Part shown: positions 1 to 6,710 of the stretch, piece after piece
How positions within the stretch are numbered: the stretch's first letter is position 1
Layout of the letters: each line of letters begins with the position of its first letter
NCBI GenBank assembly: GCA_013821865.1
Contig: PNJM01000119.1
Span: 1 to 7,890 of the forward strand
DNA: 7,890 nt
Direction of reading: 5' to 3'
DNA from: Rhodocyclaceae bacterium
GTDB taxonomy: Bacteria > Pseudomonadota > Gammaproteobacteria > Burkholderiales > Rhodocyclaceae
The notes under the pieces: generated by a model
The model's input: the letters and a program-made list of their open reading frames with translations, nothing else
Databases searched by the model: none
Told to the model about the DNA's origin: nothing
Program-made: the position numbers and the translations under genes

Positions 1-1
1 G

Positions 2-607
2 GAGAAGTTCATCGAGTTCGCCGAGAAGGCCGGCGTCATCCATCGCCTGGATGCCATGGTGATCGAGCAGGCCCTCGATACCGCGGCGTGCAACGGCTTC
101 GACGGTCGCCTGTTCATCAACCTGTCGCCGCGGGCGCTGGTGCTGGTGGATTTCGTCCGCACCCTAAAATCGATCGTGGCCGCGAGCGGCATTGCACCGG
201 AGCGCATCGTGTTCGAAATCACCGAGCGCGACACGGTCAAGAACATCACCCTCCTGGAGAAGCTGCTCAACGACCTCAAGTTCGAAGGTTTCAACCTCGC
301 CATCGACGATTTCGGTTCCGGCTTCTCGTCGTTCCAGTACCTGCGCCGCTTCTCCATCGACTACCTCAAGCTGGAGGGCGATTTCATCATGAACATCCTC
401 GACAACCCGAAAGACCGCTCCTTCGTCAGTACCATGAGCGCTCTGGCCGCCGAGCTGGATATCTGCGTGGTGGCCGAGCACGTGGAAACCGCCGCCGTGC
501 TGGCCGAGCTGCGGCAGATGGGCATGGACTACGCCCAGGGGCGCCATGTCGGCCGTCCGCAGCCTGAGCTGCCTGCGGAGCGGCGCTGGGTGGCACCCAA
601 CCCTTAG
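2..607 (+). CDS. EAL-domain protein, C-terminal part (c-di-GMP phosphodiesterase type), 5' truncated by window edge
   Basis: The frame is open from base 2 to the TAG at 605-607, giving 201 visible residues; the true start lies outside the window. The ATG at 56 is internal, because the 18 preceding residues (FIEFAEKAGVI..LD) already match the family. EAL domains hydrolyse cyclic di-GMP to pGpG in the cytoplasm. Visible landmarks are INLS (N codon 119-121), FEITERD, the DDFGSGF loop (first D codon 305-307), a KLEG segment (K codon 368-370), AEHVET (E codons 476-478 and 485-487) and the late QG (Q codon 536-538). Metal- and substrate-binding Asn, Glu, Asp-Asp, Lys, Glu-Glu and Gln all seem present. 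However, the Asp of the usual K-I/L-D is Glu, the usual AEGVET is AEHVET, and the usual QGYLFGRP is QGRHVGRP. The EAL signature itself is outside the window, so activity cannot be judged. GGDEF or sensor domains may precede it. Confidence 0.93.
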   Translation, partial: EKFIEFAEKAGVIHRLDAMVIEQALDTAACNGFDGRLFINLSPRALVLVDFVRTLKSIVAASGIAPERIVFEITERDTVKNITLLEKLLNDLKFEGFNLAIDDFGSGFSSFQYLRRFSIDYLKLEGDFIMNILDNPKDRSFVSTMSALAAELDICVVAEHVETAAVLAELRQMGMDYAQGRHVGRPQPELPAERRWVAPNP

Positions 608-686
608 TTTTGCTCGGAGTCTGTGAAAAAGAGTATGCCGAATGCCAGGGCCGCGAGGAGGGACGCCGCGGCCTCTCCGGGCGCGG

Positions 687-1505
687 CTACGGGGGCGTGC
701 GGCAGTTGGCGCGGATCCAGTCGCGCCAGGCGGCGAAGAGCCGGGGGTCGTTGGCCGCGATGACCGAGCGCTTCCACAGGTTGTCGGCATCGAAATCGTC
801 GTGCTTCAGCGTGCACAGGCGCCCGCCGGCTTCCTCGAGGATGAGGCGGCCGGCGGCGTAGTCCCACAGCTTTTGCCCGCCATGCAGCAGGAGGTCGAGC
901 CGTCCCGCGGCGGCATAGGCCCATTCCAGCGTGCTGCAGCCGAAGTTGCGCTGCGAATAGTAGGGCGGGCGGGTGGCAAGATCGTCGCCCAGCTTCTTCG
1001 GGATGCGCTTGAAATCGACCCCCGCCACGCAGTCGGCCAGGTTCTGCGCCGGCGGGCGCAGGGGCAGCTTGAGCCCGTTCATGTGGGAGCCGCCGCCGCG
1101 CGCGGCGGAGAACATCTCGCGCGTGGCCGGATTGTAGACGACGCCGATCACGGCGCGCCGCTCGACGAAATAGGCCACCGAGACGGCGAAGAAGGGCAGT
1201 CCGGCGACGAAGTTGGTAGTGCCGTCGATCGGGTCGACGCACCACAGTCCCTCGCCGCCTTCATCCCACAGCCGGTGCTGCTCGTCCTCGCCCGTTTCCT
1301 CCTCGCCCAGCACCGGGCGCGGCCGCAGCATGTGCAGGCGGACGGCGAGTTCGCGCTGGGCGGCGATATCCACTTCGGTGAAGATGCTGCCGTCGGCCTT
1401 GTGTTCGCGCAGCACGTGCAGATAGCGCGGCATGATGACCTGCGCCGCGACCTCGCGCACCACCTGGGCGACGGCGGCGCACAACTCGTAATAAGGGGAG
1501 CTCAC
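687..1505 (-). CDS. Inositol monophosphatase family phosphatase (SuhB/CysQ-like)
   Basis: This predicted Mg2+-dependent sugar- or nucleotide-phosphate phosphatase of the FIG superfamily is 272 aa from the GTG at 1505, close to E. coli SuhB (267 aa). Numbered from that GTG, metal-site motifs are GEE near residues 67-69, the WCVDPIDGTTNF block near 88-99 (Asp91 and Asp94), and WDYAAG near 214-219 (Asp215), followed by EEAGG. The frame extends upstream to an ATG at 1547, but that adds 14 residues rich in Gly and Ser whose start codon lies inside a GC-rich palindromic repeat. The GTG at 1505 has a GGGGGGAG ribosome-binding site five bases upstream and is preferred. The protein is probably cytosolic, with no signal peptide. 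It is convergent with the EAL gene (gap 608-686). The substrate (inositol-1-phosphate, PAP or another phosphate ester) cannot be told from sequence, so no gene symbol is given. Confidence 0.9.
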   Translation of the reverse strand: MSSPYYELCAAVAQVVREVAAQVIMPRYLHVLREHKADGSIFTEVDIAAQRELAVRLHMLRPRPVLGEEETGEDEQHRLWDEGGEGLWCVDPIDGTTNFVAGLPFFAVSVAYFVERRAVIGVVYNPATREMFSAARGGGSHMNGLKLPLRPPAQNLADCVAGVDFKRIPKKLGDDLATRPPYYSQRNFGCSTLEWAYAAAGRLDLLLHGGQKLWDYAAGRLILEEAGGRLCTLKHDDFDADNLWKRSVIAANDPRLFAAWRDWIRANCRTPP

Positions 1506-1539
1506 GCGAGCTCCCCCCAAAGGGGCATATGACGATCCG

Positions 1540-1613
1540 CCCCCCATCCCCCGCCCCGCGGGCGGGGGTGACCAGTCACCTCCCCCGCCTGGCGGGGGAG
1601 GATGGGTGGGGGT
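1540..1613. repeat. REP-like palindromic element with two GC hairpins
   Basis: A compact imperfect palindrome is centred at about 1573. The centre is GGTGAC-CA-GTCACC (1567-1580). It is flanked by two strong hairpins: CCCCCGCCC / GGGCGGGGG (1548-1556 with 1560-1568, perfect 9 bp) and CCTCCCCCGCC / GGCGGGGGAGG (1579-1589 with 1591-1601, perfect 11 bp). The outer arms CCCCCATCC and GGATGGG-TGGGGG are also roughly inverted. The base composition (almost pure C then G blocks) differs from the neighbouring coding DNA. The layout resembles dispersed REP/BIME-type extragenic palindromes, usually placed between genes. Here it lies after the thioredoxin-fold gene and upstream of the phosphatase gene, where it could terminate transcription or stabilise mRNA. 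Only one copy is in this window, so dispersal is inferred. Confidence 0.72.
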
Positions 1614-1644
1614 GCTGTGAAATTACCGGCGGCGATCGCATGAG

Positions 1645-1661
1645 CGCCCGGTAAGCGGGCG
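1645..1661 (-). terminator. Possible hairpin terminator after the thioredoxin-fold gene
   Basis: CGCCCG (1645-1650) and CGGGCG (1656-1661) form a perfect 6-bp stem with a 5-base loop. It lies immediately past the TGA at 1663-1665 of the minus-strand gene. There is no T-tract behind it, so it is not a textbook intrinsic terminator. The REP-like element downstream could contribute. Confidence 0.3.
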
Positions 1662-1662
1662 A

Positions 1663-2223
1663 TCATATCGAGCCCGCCTTCCATTTGATCGAGCAGCCCA
1701 TGCCGGGGATCTGCTCGCGCGGGCCCTGTCCGGTGCGCGCCACTTCGACCATGGCCTCGAACAGGTCGCGCCGGGCATCGGCCACGGTTTCCTTGCGCGA
1801 GGCGTCGAGGCGGCCGCGGTATTGCAGCTCCAGCCTGCCGTTGAAGCCGAAGAAATCCGGCGTGCAGACCGCGCCGTAGGCTTTTGCCACCGTCTGCGTC
1901 TCATCCATCAGATAGGGGAAGGGGAAGTCCAGTTCGCGCGCCACGCGCACCATGTTGTCGAAGGAGTCTTCGGGGTAGTCGCCCGGGTCGTTCGACATGA
2001 TGGCGACCGAGCCGACGCCGTGCGCCTCGAGTTCCCTGCAGTCGCGCACGATGCGCCGGATCACGGCCTTCACATACGGGCAGTGGTTGCAGATGAACAT
2101 CACCAGGACCCCGTTCGGGCCGCGCGCGGATTCCAGGCTGTGGCGCCGGCCGTCGGTGCCGGGAAGGTCGAAATCGCGGGCCTTCCAGCCGAAATCGCAG
2201 ATGGGGGTGGTCAGGCTGACCAT
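1663..2223 (-). CDS. Thioredoxin-fold (AhpC/TSA/redoxin, PRX-like) protein
   Basis: This 186-aa protein belongs to the redoxin group usually annotated 'thioredoxin family protein' (PRX_like1 type), with a predicted cytosolic thiol-redox role of unknown substrate. There is no signal peptide. After a short N-terminal strand (DFDLPGTDG), the redox motif C-N-H-C-P-Y occupies residues 45-50, at the expected site after a hydrophobic strand (VLVMFI). A later TPDFFGF carries the cis-Pro (Pro122), and the C-terminal GCSIKWK (176-182) is characteristic of this subfamily. Cysteines are at 9, 45, 48, 62, 120 and 177. The ATG at 2223 has AAGGA about seven bases upstream and is a good start. The gene is divergent from rsmE across 55 bp. 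The exact reaction, peroxidase or disulfide exchange, cannot be decided from sequence. Confidence 0.9.
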   Translation of the reverse strand: MVSLTTPICDFGWKARDFDLPGTDGRRHSLESARGPNGVLVMFICNHCPYVKAVIRRIVRDCRELEAHGVGSVAIMSNDPGDYPEDSFDNMVRVARELDFPFPYLMDETQTVAKAYGAVCTPDFFGFNGRLELQYRGRLDASRKETVADARRDLFEAMVEVARTGQGPREQIPGMGCSIKWKAGSI

Positions 2224-2227
2224 GGCG

Positions 2228-2255
2228 TTGTCCTTAGAGCCTGCTGAAATAGGAT
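2228..2255 (+). promoter_or_regulatory. Candidate sigma70-type promoter for rsmE in the divergent intergenic region
   Basis: TTGTCC (2228-2233) and TAGGAT (2250-2255), 16 bp apart, each match four of six consensus positions. They lie upstream of rsmE in the 55-bp gap shared with the divergent thioredoxin-fold gene, where some promoter must sit. The reverse direction shows no convincing pair. This is a weak call. Confidence 0.28.
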
Positions 2256-2278
2256 CTTAGAGGGTGCAATAATAGCAA

Positions 2279-3007
2279 ATGCCCCCGCGCTTCTATTGCC
2301 CCATTCCGCTTGCCGCAAGGCGCACCGTCGATCTGCCCGGGGCGGCGGCGCACCACGCACTGCGCGTGCTGCGCCTCAAGTCCGGCGACGAGGTGACGTT
2401 GTTCAATGGCGAGGGCGGCGAATATCCGGGGCGAATTGCCGGGACGGGGCGGGCGGTGCGCGTCGAGCTCGGTGAATGGCGCGACATCGAGCGGGAATCG
2501 GCCCTCGGCGTGACGCTGGCGCAGGCATTGCCCTCGGGCGACAAGATGGACCGGATCGTCCAGAAGGCGGTCGAACTGGGCGTGGCGCGCCTGGCTCCGC
2601 TCGCCGCCGCGCGCAGCGTGGTGCGGCTTTCGGGCGAGCGTGCCGCCCGTCGCGTCGAGCATTGGCGCTCCGTCGCAGTTTCGGCCTGCGAGCAGTGCGG
2701 CCGCAACCGGCTGCCGGACATCCTGCCCCTGCTCGACCTGCGCCAATGGCTGTCGGAATTGGCGCCGGGGAAAGACGAGGCGAGGCTGCTGCTGTCGCCG
2801 CAGGCGGAGTTGCGCCTGCGCGACGTGCGCCCGCAGGGCGGCGTGGTGCTGCTCATCGGACCGGAAGGCGGGCTGACGGGAGACGAGGCGGCGGCGGCGC
2901 GCGCGGCCGGCTTCCGGGGTGCATCGCTCGGGCCGCGCATCCTGCGCACCGAGACGGCAGGAATGGCGGCGCTGGCTGCCCTGGCGGCATTGCACGGAGA
3001 CTTCTGA
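2279..3007 (+). CDS. rsmE: 16S rRNA (uracil1498-N3)-methyltransferase
   Basis: RsmE uses S-adenosylmethionine to methylate N3 of U1498 in 16S rRNA on the assembled 30S subunit. The 242-aa length matches E. coli RsmE (243 aa). The N-terminal PUA-like RNA-binding part begins with the family-typical PRFYCPIPL and continues through HHALRVLRLKSGDEV. The SPOUT catalytic part shows SGDKMDRIVQKAVELGV (86-102), SACEQCGRNRLP (135-146), LIGPEGGLT (192-200) and the knot segment LGPRILRTETA (217-227), all hallmark blocks. The start at 2279 is fixed by the conserved N-terminus. The only Shine-Dalgarno-like bases (GAGGG, 2260-2264) are about 14 bases away, so initiation may be SD-weak. It begins a + strand gene run; the pap remnant follows 18 bases after its TGA. 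Confidence 0.96.
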   Translation: MPPRFYCPIPLAARRTVDLPGAAAHHALRVLRLKSGDEVTLFNGEGGEYPGRIAGTGRAVRVELGEWRDIERESALGVTLAQALPSGDKMDRIVQKAVELGVARLAPLAAARSVVRLSGERAARRVEHWRSVAVSACEQCGRNRLPDILPLLDLRQWLSELAPGKDEARLLLSPQAELRLRDVRPQGGVVLLIGPEGGLTGDEAAAARAAGFRGASLGPRILRTETAGMAALAALAALHGDF

Positions 3008-3025
3008 CCGTTTTGGGAGACGGGC

Positions 3026-3139
3026 ATGTTCGGGTCGGCTGAACTGGGGCACAAGATCGACAAGGCGACCTACGACAAGTACCACGCCCGGATCAAGATA
3101 CTGAAAACCCTCTGCGACCGGCTCGAAGCGGCGCTTTAA
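3026..3139 (+). pseudogene. pap: Internally deleted polyphosphate:AMP phosphotransferase (PAP) remnant, 37 codons
   Basis: A 37-aa ORF runs from the ATG at 3026 to the TAA at 3137-3139, with a good ribosome-binding site (GGGAGA, about six bases upstream). Residues 1-16 (MFGSAELGHKIDKATY) closely match the start of PAP-family polyphosphate kinases, remembered as MFESAELGHKIDKATY-like. The remaining residues (DKYHARIKILKTLCDRLEAAL, split here as DKYHARIKIL then KTLCDRLEAAL) resemble the end of the same family, where a DKYYARVKVL-type segment closes the protein. A full PAP is about 500 aa, so the two ends appear joined in frame with about 1.4 kb missing. The heptamer CGACAAG occurs at 3058-3064 and 3073-3079, beside the inferred junction. 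The N-terminal match is fairly firm; the C-terminal match is from memory. Alternatives are a genuine small protein or a deletion in this strain or assembly only. The kinase Walker motifs are absent, so no catalytic activity is possible. Confidence 0.62.
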
Positions 3140-3271
3140 GGCAGGACTTTCCGACGAGCGGCATGAATCCCCAGCACAGTGGCATGGGGGCTGTGAATTA
3201 TTTCCGTACCCGGGCTTGTCCGCTAAGTTAAAATTCAAGCAAAACATACGGTTGCAAAATCCATTTAAACC
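3140..3271 (+). promoter_or_regulatory. AT-rich leader/promoter region upstream of argA
   Basis: This 132-bp non-coding gap ends in an AT-rich stretch (about 3225-3271) that stands out in a GC-rich window. It contains a TAAAAT (3229-3234) matching five of six positions of a -10 box, but no convincing -35 at 16-18 bp. A weak alternative pair is TTTCCG (3201-3206) with TAAGTT (3224-3229) at 17 bp. I see no clear ArgR operator and no terminator for the upstream genes. No Shine-Dalgarno sequence precedes the argA ATG. Confidence 0.3.
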
Positions 3272-4594
3272 ATGACTTCGGCAAATATGACACGGCAGTT
3301 CGTTTCCTGGTTCCGCCAGGCGGCCCCTTACATCCATGCCTTTCGCGGACGCACCTTCGTCATCGGCTTTGGCGGCGAGGTGGCGATGGGAGCGCCGGCG
3401 CAGGCGCTGGCGCAGGACTGCAATCTGCTGGCGGCGCTCGGCATCCGGCTGGTGCTGGTGCACGGCGCCCGTCCGCAGATCGAGGCGGAGCTGCAGCGGC
3501 GCGGCCTGAAGGCGCGCTATCACAGGGGCCTGCGCGTGACCGACGCCGCCGCCCTGGAATGCGTGAAGGCCGCGATGGGTGTCACCCGCCTCGAGTTGGA
3601 GGCGCTGCTCTCGCAAGGCCTGCCCAACACGCCGATGGCCGGCGCCTGGATGCGCGTGACCGGCGGCAACTTCATCACCGCCAAGCCGGTGGGCGTCGTC
3701 GATGGCATCGATTACCAATATACGGGCGCCGTGCGCAAGATCATCGCCGAGGAGATCAGCGCCGATCTCGACCAGCAGAACGTGGTGCTGATCAGCCCGA
3801 TCGGCGTGTCTCCCGCCGGCGAGATATTCAACCTCAGCATGGAGGAAGTGGCCGAGGCGGTGGCGGTCTCCCTGCGGGCCGAGAAGCTTATTTTCCTGTG
3901 CGATGCGCCGGGCGTGACGGATGCGCGGGGCAAGCTGGTGGAGGCGATCACGGCCGACGAGGCCGAGCGGGTGCTGAAGAAGCCAAGGCGGCTCACGGAG
4001 GATCTCGGCCTGTACCTCCCGTATTGCGCCCGTGCCTGCCGCGCCGGCGTCAAGCGCGCGCACCTGATCGACCGCGACATCAATGGCGGCCTGCTGCTCG
4101 AACTGTTCACCTACGAGGGGGTCGGCACGGTGGTGACGCGCGACCCGCTGGCGCGCCTGCGCGAGGCGACGATCGATGATGTCGCCTCGATCATCGGGCT
4201 GATCGGGCCGCTCGAGGTTGACGGCACGCTGGTGCGGCGCGGGCGCGAGCTGCTGGAAATGGAGATCGGCCGCTTCTCCGTGCTCGAGCACGACGGCGTG
4301 GTCCTCGGCTGCGCCGCGCTCTATCCCTTCAGCAGGGAAAAAGCCGCCGAACTCGCCTGCCTGGCGGTGAATCCGGATTATCGGCGCGCCGGCCATGGCG
4401 AGGAACTGCTGCATTACATGGAAGCCCGGGCCCGGAAGGCAGGGTTGAAGCGCCTGTTCGTGCTGACGACGCGCACTGCACACTGGTTCATCGAGCGCGG
4501 CTTCGAGGAAACCGGGCCGGAGGCGCTGCCGCGCGAGAAGCGCGAACTGTACAACTGGCAGCGCCGCTCCAAGGTGCTGGCGAAGGCGCTGTAA
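3272..4594 (+). CDS. argA: N-acetylglutamate synthase (amino-acid N-acetyltransferase)
   Basis: ArgA transfers acetyl from acetyl-CoA to L-glutamate, the first step of arginine biosynthesis, in the cytoplasm; the classical enzyme is feedback-inhibited by arginine. At 440 aa it matches E. coli ArgA (443 aa) end to end. The N-terminal amino-acid-kinase-like domain (about 18-290) has PYIHAFRGRTFVIGFGGE, LVLVHGARPQI (61-70), RVTDAAALE, GNFITAKPVGVVDGIDY and FNLSMEEVA. The C-terminal GNAT domain (about 296-435) has PLEVDGTLVRR, CAALYPF, the acetyl-CoA loop PDYRRAGHGEELL (368-380, RxxGxG), LFVLTTRTAHWFIERGF and YNWQRRSKVL. The start is uncertain: neither the ATG at 3272 nor the in-frame ATG at 3287 has a clear ribosome-binding site, and conserved sequence begins only around residue 10. 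The diguanylate cyclase gene follows 38 bp downstream. Confidence 0.97.
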   Translation: MTSANMTRQFVSWFRQAAPYIHAFRGRTFVIGFGGEVAMGAPAQALAQDCNLLAALGIRLVLVHGARPQIEAELQRRGLKARYHRGLRVTDAAALECVKAAMGVTRLELEALLSQGLPNTPMAGAWMRVTGGNFITAKPVGVVDGIDYQYTGAVRKIIAEEISADLDQQNVVLISPIGVSPAGEIFNLSMEEVAEAVAVSLRAEKLIFLCDAPGVTDARGKLVEAITADEAERVLKKPRRLTEDLGLYLPYCARACRAGVKRAHLIDRDINGGLLLELFTYEGVGTVVTRDPLARLREATIDDVASIIGLIGPLEVDGTLVRRGRELLEMEIGRFSVLEHDGVVLGCAALYPFSREKAAELACLAVNPDYRRAGHGEELLHYMEARARKAGLKRLFVLTTRTAHWFIERGFEETGPEALPREKRELYNWQRRSKVLAKAL

Positions 4595-4632
4595 GGGCAG
4601 GCAATCAGGGGGAAAGCCCGAGGCATTGCGCG

Positions 4633-6699
4633 ATGCTCGATACGCTGAAAAACATCTCCCGCTCGCTTCGCTTCCGCCTGGTCGCGGCGGCCAGCATCGT
4701 GCTGGTCCTCATGCTGGCCGTGCTGGTCGCCAATAGCGTGCGCCTGATGGATTCGGCCTTGATCGAACGGGAAAACGAGCGCCTTACCGAGTTGCGGGTT
4801 CTGCTCAATGCCGCCCTGGCCGAGCCGCTGGCCGAGACCAATTACGCCACCCTGACGCGCCTGGTCAGGCAGTTGCGGCAGGACCGCGGCATGGTCTATG
4901 TCGTGCTGGTGGATCACAACCGGCGCGTCGTCGCGGCTGAAGGATGGGACCTCGACAAGCCGCTGCCGCCGACCCGGAAGGACTTCGCCGAGCTGCCTCG
5001 CGGCGCCAGCCGCTTCGATGGCGTGACCCAGCTCGCCATCGGCCAGCGCGTGCTCGGCCATCTGTATTTCGGCGTCAGCACGGATTTCGTGCGCCAGGCG
5101 GGCAATCGGCTGCTGTGGCAGAGCGTGGCCATCGGCTGGGCGGCATTTGTGCTGACGGTGATCCTGCTCTTCGCCATCGGCTATTGGTTGACGCGCAATC
5201 TGCGCCGGCTGCAGCAGGGGGTCGCGGCGCTGGAGAGCGGCGAGGCGACCGTGCGCCTCGCCGTGGGCAGCAACGATGAGATCGGCGCGCTGACGCGCGC
5301 CTTCAACCGCATGGCGCAGGCGCTCGACGAACGCGTCGACGCACTGAAGAAGAGCGAGTCGCGTTTTCACGCCATCGCCGACTTCACCTACGGAGTCGAA
5401 GCCTGGTTCAATCCGCAGGGCCGACTCATCTGGATCAACCGTTCGGTCGAGCGCGTCACCGGCTACACGCCCCTGGAGTGCCTGCTCTCGGCCAATCTGA
5501 TCGACATGCTGGTGTTCGACAAGGACCGCAAGCATGCGCTCGAAGTCGGCGTCAAGGCGCTGCGCGGCAGCACGGGCGACAACTTCGAGGTGCGCCTGAA
5601 GCGCAAGGATGGCGCGGTCGTGTGGATCGTGCTCAACTGGCAGCCTATCTACAGCGACTCGAACGAATATCTCGGCCTGCGCGTCTCGGCGGACGAGATC
5701 CAGAGCCGCAAGGAAGCCGAACTCAAGCAGCTCGACACGGTGGTCGAGCTGCGCCGCGCCCAGGCGCTCAAGGAGTACTACCTGACGCACAGCAACGAGG
5801 AGCGCTCGCGCCTGGAGGCGCTGCTCAACGTGATGAAGGTCGGCGTGCTGTTCGTCGACAGCGGCCACCGCATCGTCTATGCCAACAAGCCGTGCCGGCA
5901 CATCTGGGGCATCCCCGAGAGCGAGAACATGACGGGCATGCGCGACACCGTTCTGCTCGACCGCACCGCCGCGCTGCGCGCCGACGATGCCGCCTACCGC
6001 AGCCACGTCGCGGAAGCCCTGGCGGGCAGCGGCGTGACCGAGCCCTTCGAGATAGCCATGCGCGACGGACGCACCGTCGCGGATGTCTCGGCACTGGTGC
6101 CGGGCGCCAAGCCCGGCCAGCACATCGGCCGGGTGTGGATTTACGAGGACATCACGCGGCAGAAGCAGCTCGAGACCGAACTGACCCAGTTGGCGGAGCG
6201 CGACCCGCTCACCAATCTTTACAACCGCCGGCGTTTTCATGAGGAGCTCGACCGCATCATCGCAGATGCCTCGCGGCGCAAGGCCCATGCCGGGTTGCTG
6301 GCCATCGACCTCGATGCCTTCAAGCCGATCAACGACGAGTTCGGCCACCAGGCCGGCGATACGGTGCTGACCACCCTCGCTGCGGAAGTAGGCTCCATCG
6401 TTCGCCGCAACGAGATCTTTTTCCGCGTCGGCGGCGACGAGTTCGCCATCCTTGCCCCGGATACGAGCGAGGAGGAGATGATCGGGCTGGCGCGGCGCGT
6501 CGGCTCCACGATTTCCGGCATGCGCTTCACGTTCAACGGACGCGCCGCCCGGCTTACCGCCAGCCTCGGCATTGCCCTCTACCCCAATCACGCGCTGAAC
6601 GGCGAGGAGATCATCGCCCGTGCCGACAATGCCATGTACCAGGCCAAGCTGAGCGGCAAGAACCGCTGGGCGGTCTATCGCGACCCGACGCTGCACTGA
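4633..6699 (+). CDS. Membrane-bound HAMP-PAS-PAS-GGDEF diguanylate cyclase
   Basis: This 688-aa sensor enzyme is predicted to make cyclic di-GMP from two GTP at the inner membrane. TM1 spans about 17-34. A short periplasmic sensor region (about 35-160) contains VYVVLVDHNRRVVAAEGWD, like small Cache/PAS-like folds. TM2 (about 163-185) is followed by HAMP (about 186-238, NDEIGALTRAFNRMAQAL), PAS1 (about 243-355), a charged helical linker (about 356-397), PAS2 (about 395-507) and GGDEF (about 518-685). The GGDEF domain has DPLTNLYNRRRF, the intact GGDEF signature (600-604) and SLGIALYPNH. The inhibitory I-site, normally RxxD five residues before GGDEF, reads RRNE (591-594), so product feedback may be weaker. 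The ATG at 4633 has GAGG about nine bases upstream. No EAL domain is fused. It lies 38 bp after argA, so co-transcription is possible, but its role is unrelated to arginine. The input signal is unknown. Confidence 0.94.
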   Translation: MLDTLKNISRSLRFRLVAAASIVLVLMLAVLVANSVRLMDSALIERENERLTELRVLLNAALAEPLAETNYATLTRLVRQLRQDRGMVYVVLVDHNRRVVAAEGWDLDKPLPPTRKDFAELPRGASRFDGVTQLAIGQRVLGHLYFGVSTDFVRQAGNRLLWQSVAIGWAAFVLTVILLFAIGYWLTRNLRRLQQGVAALESGEATVRLAVGSNDEIGALTRAFNRMAQALDERVDALKKSESRFHAIADFTYGVEAWFNPQGRLIWINRSVERVTGYTPLECLLSANLIDMLVFDKDRKHALEVGVKALRGSTGDNFEVRLKRKDGAVVWIVLNWQPIYSDSNEYLGLRVSADEIQSRKEAELKQLDTVVELRRAQALKEYYLTHSNEERSRLEALLNVMKVGVLFVDSGHRIVYANKPCRHIWGIPESENMTGMRDTVLLDRTAALRADDAAYRSHVAEALAGSGVTEPFEIAMRDGRTVADVSALVPGAKPGQHIGRVWIYEDITRQKQLETELTQLAERDPLTNLYNRRRFHEELDRIIADASRRKAHAGLLAIDLDAFKPINDEFGHQAGDTVLTTLAAEVGSIVRRNEIFFRVGGDEFAILAPDTSEEEMIGLARRVGSTISGMRFTFNGRAARLTASLGIALYPNHALNGEEIIARADNAMYQAKLSGKNRWAVYRDPTLH

Positions 6700-6710
6700 G
6701 CGATTTCGGC

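Noticed and set aside
604..690. Hydrophobic tail (AAASLLAALAFGILFF..) in another minus-strand frame just after the phosphatase stop, resembling a membrane anchor that could be reached by frameshift
   Set aside because: It has no start codon or ribosome-binding site of its own, no slippery site is visible near the phosphatase stop, and the phosphatase is already of normal length; Ala/Leu-rich frames are common by chance in GC-rich DNA.
642..1532. 296-codon + strand frame opposite the phosphatase gene
   Set aside because: Antisense shadow: the minus strand carries all inositol monophosphatase motifs.
2234..4483. 749-codon open frame on the minus strand opposite rsmE and argA
   Set aside because: It is antisense to two clearly conserved genes, rich in His/Arg/Gln/Ala as expected of a shadow frame in GC-rich DNA, and has no recognisable domain.
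4414..6696. 760-codon open frame on the minus strand opposite the diguanylate cyclase gene
   Set aside because: It mirrors the cyclase codons with a typical shadow composition (many His, Asp, Gln, Arg); the + strand frame has complete HAMP, PAS and GGDEF domains.
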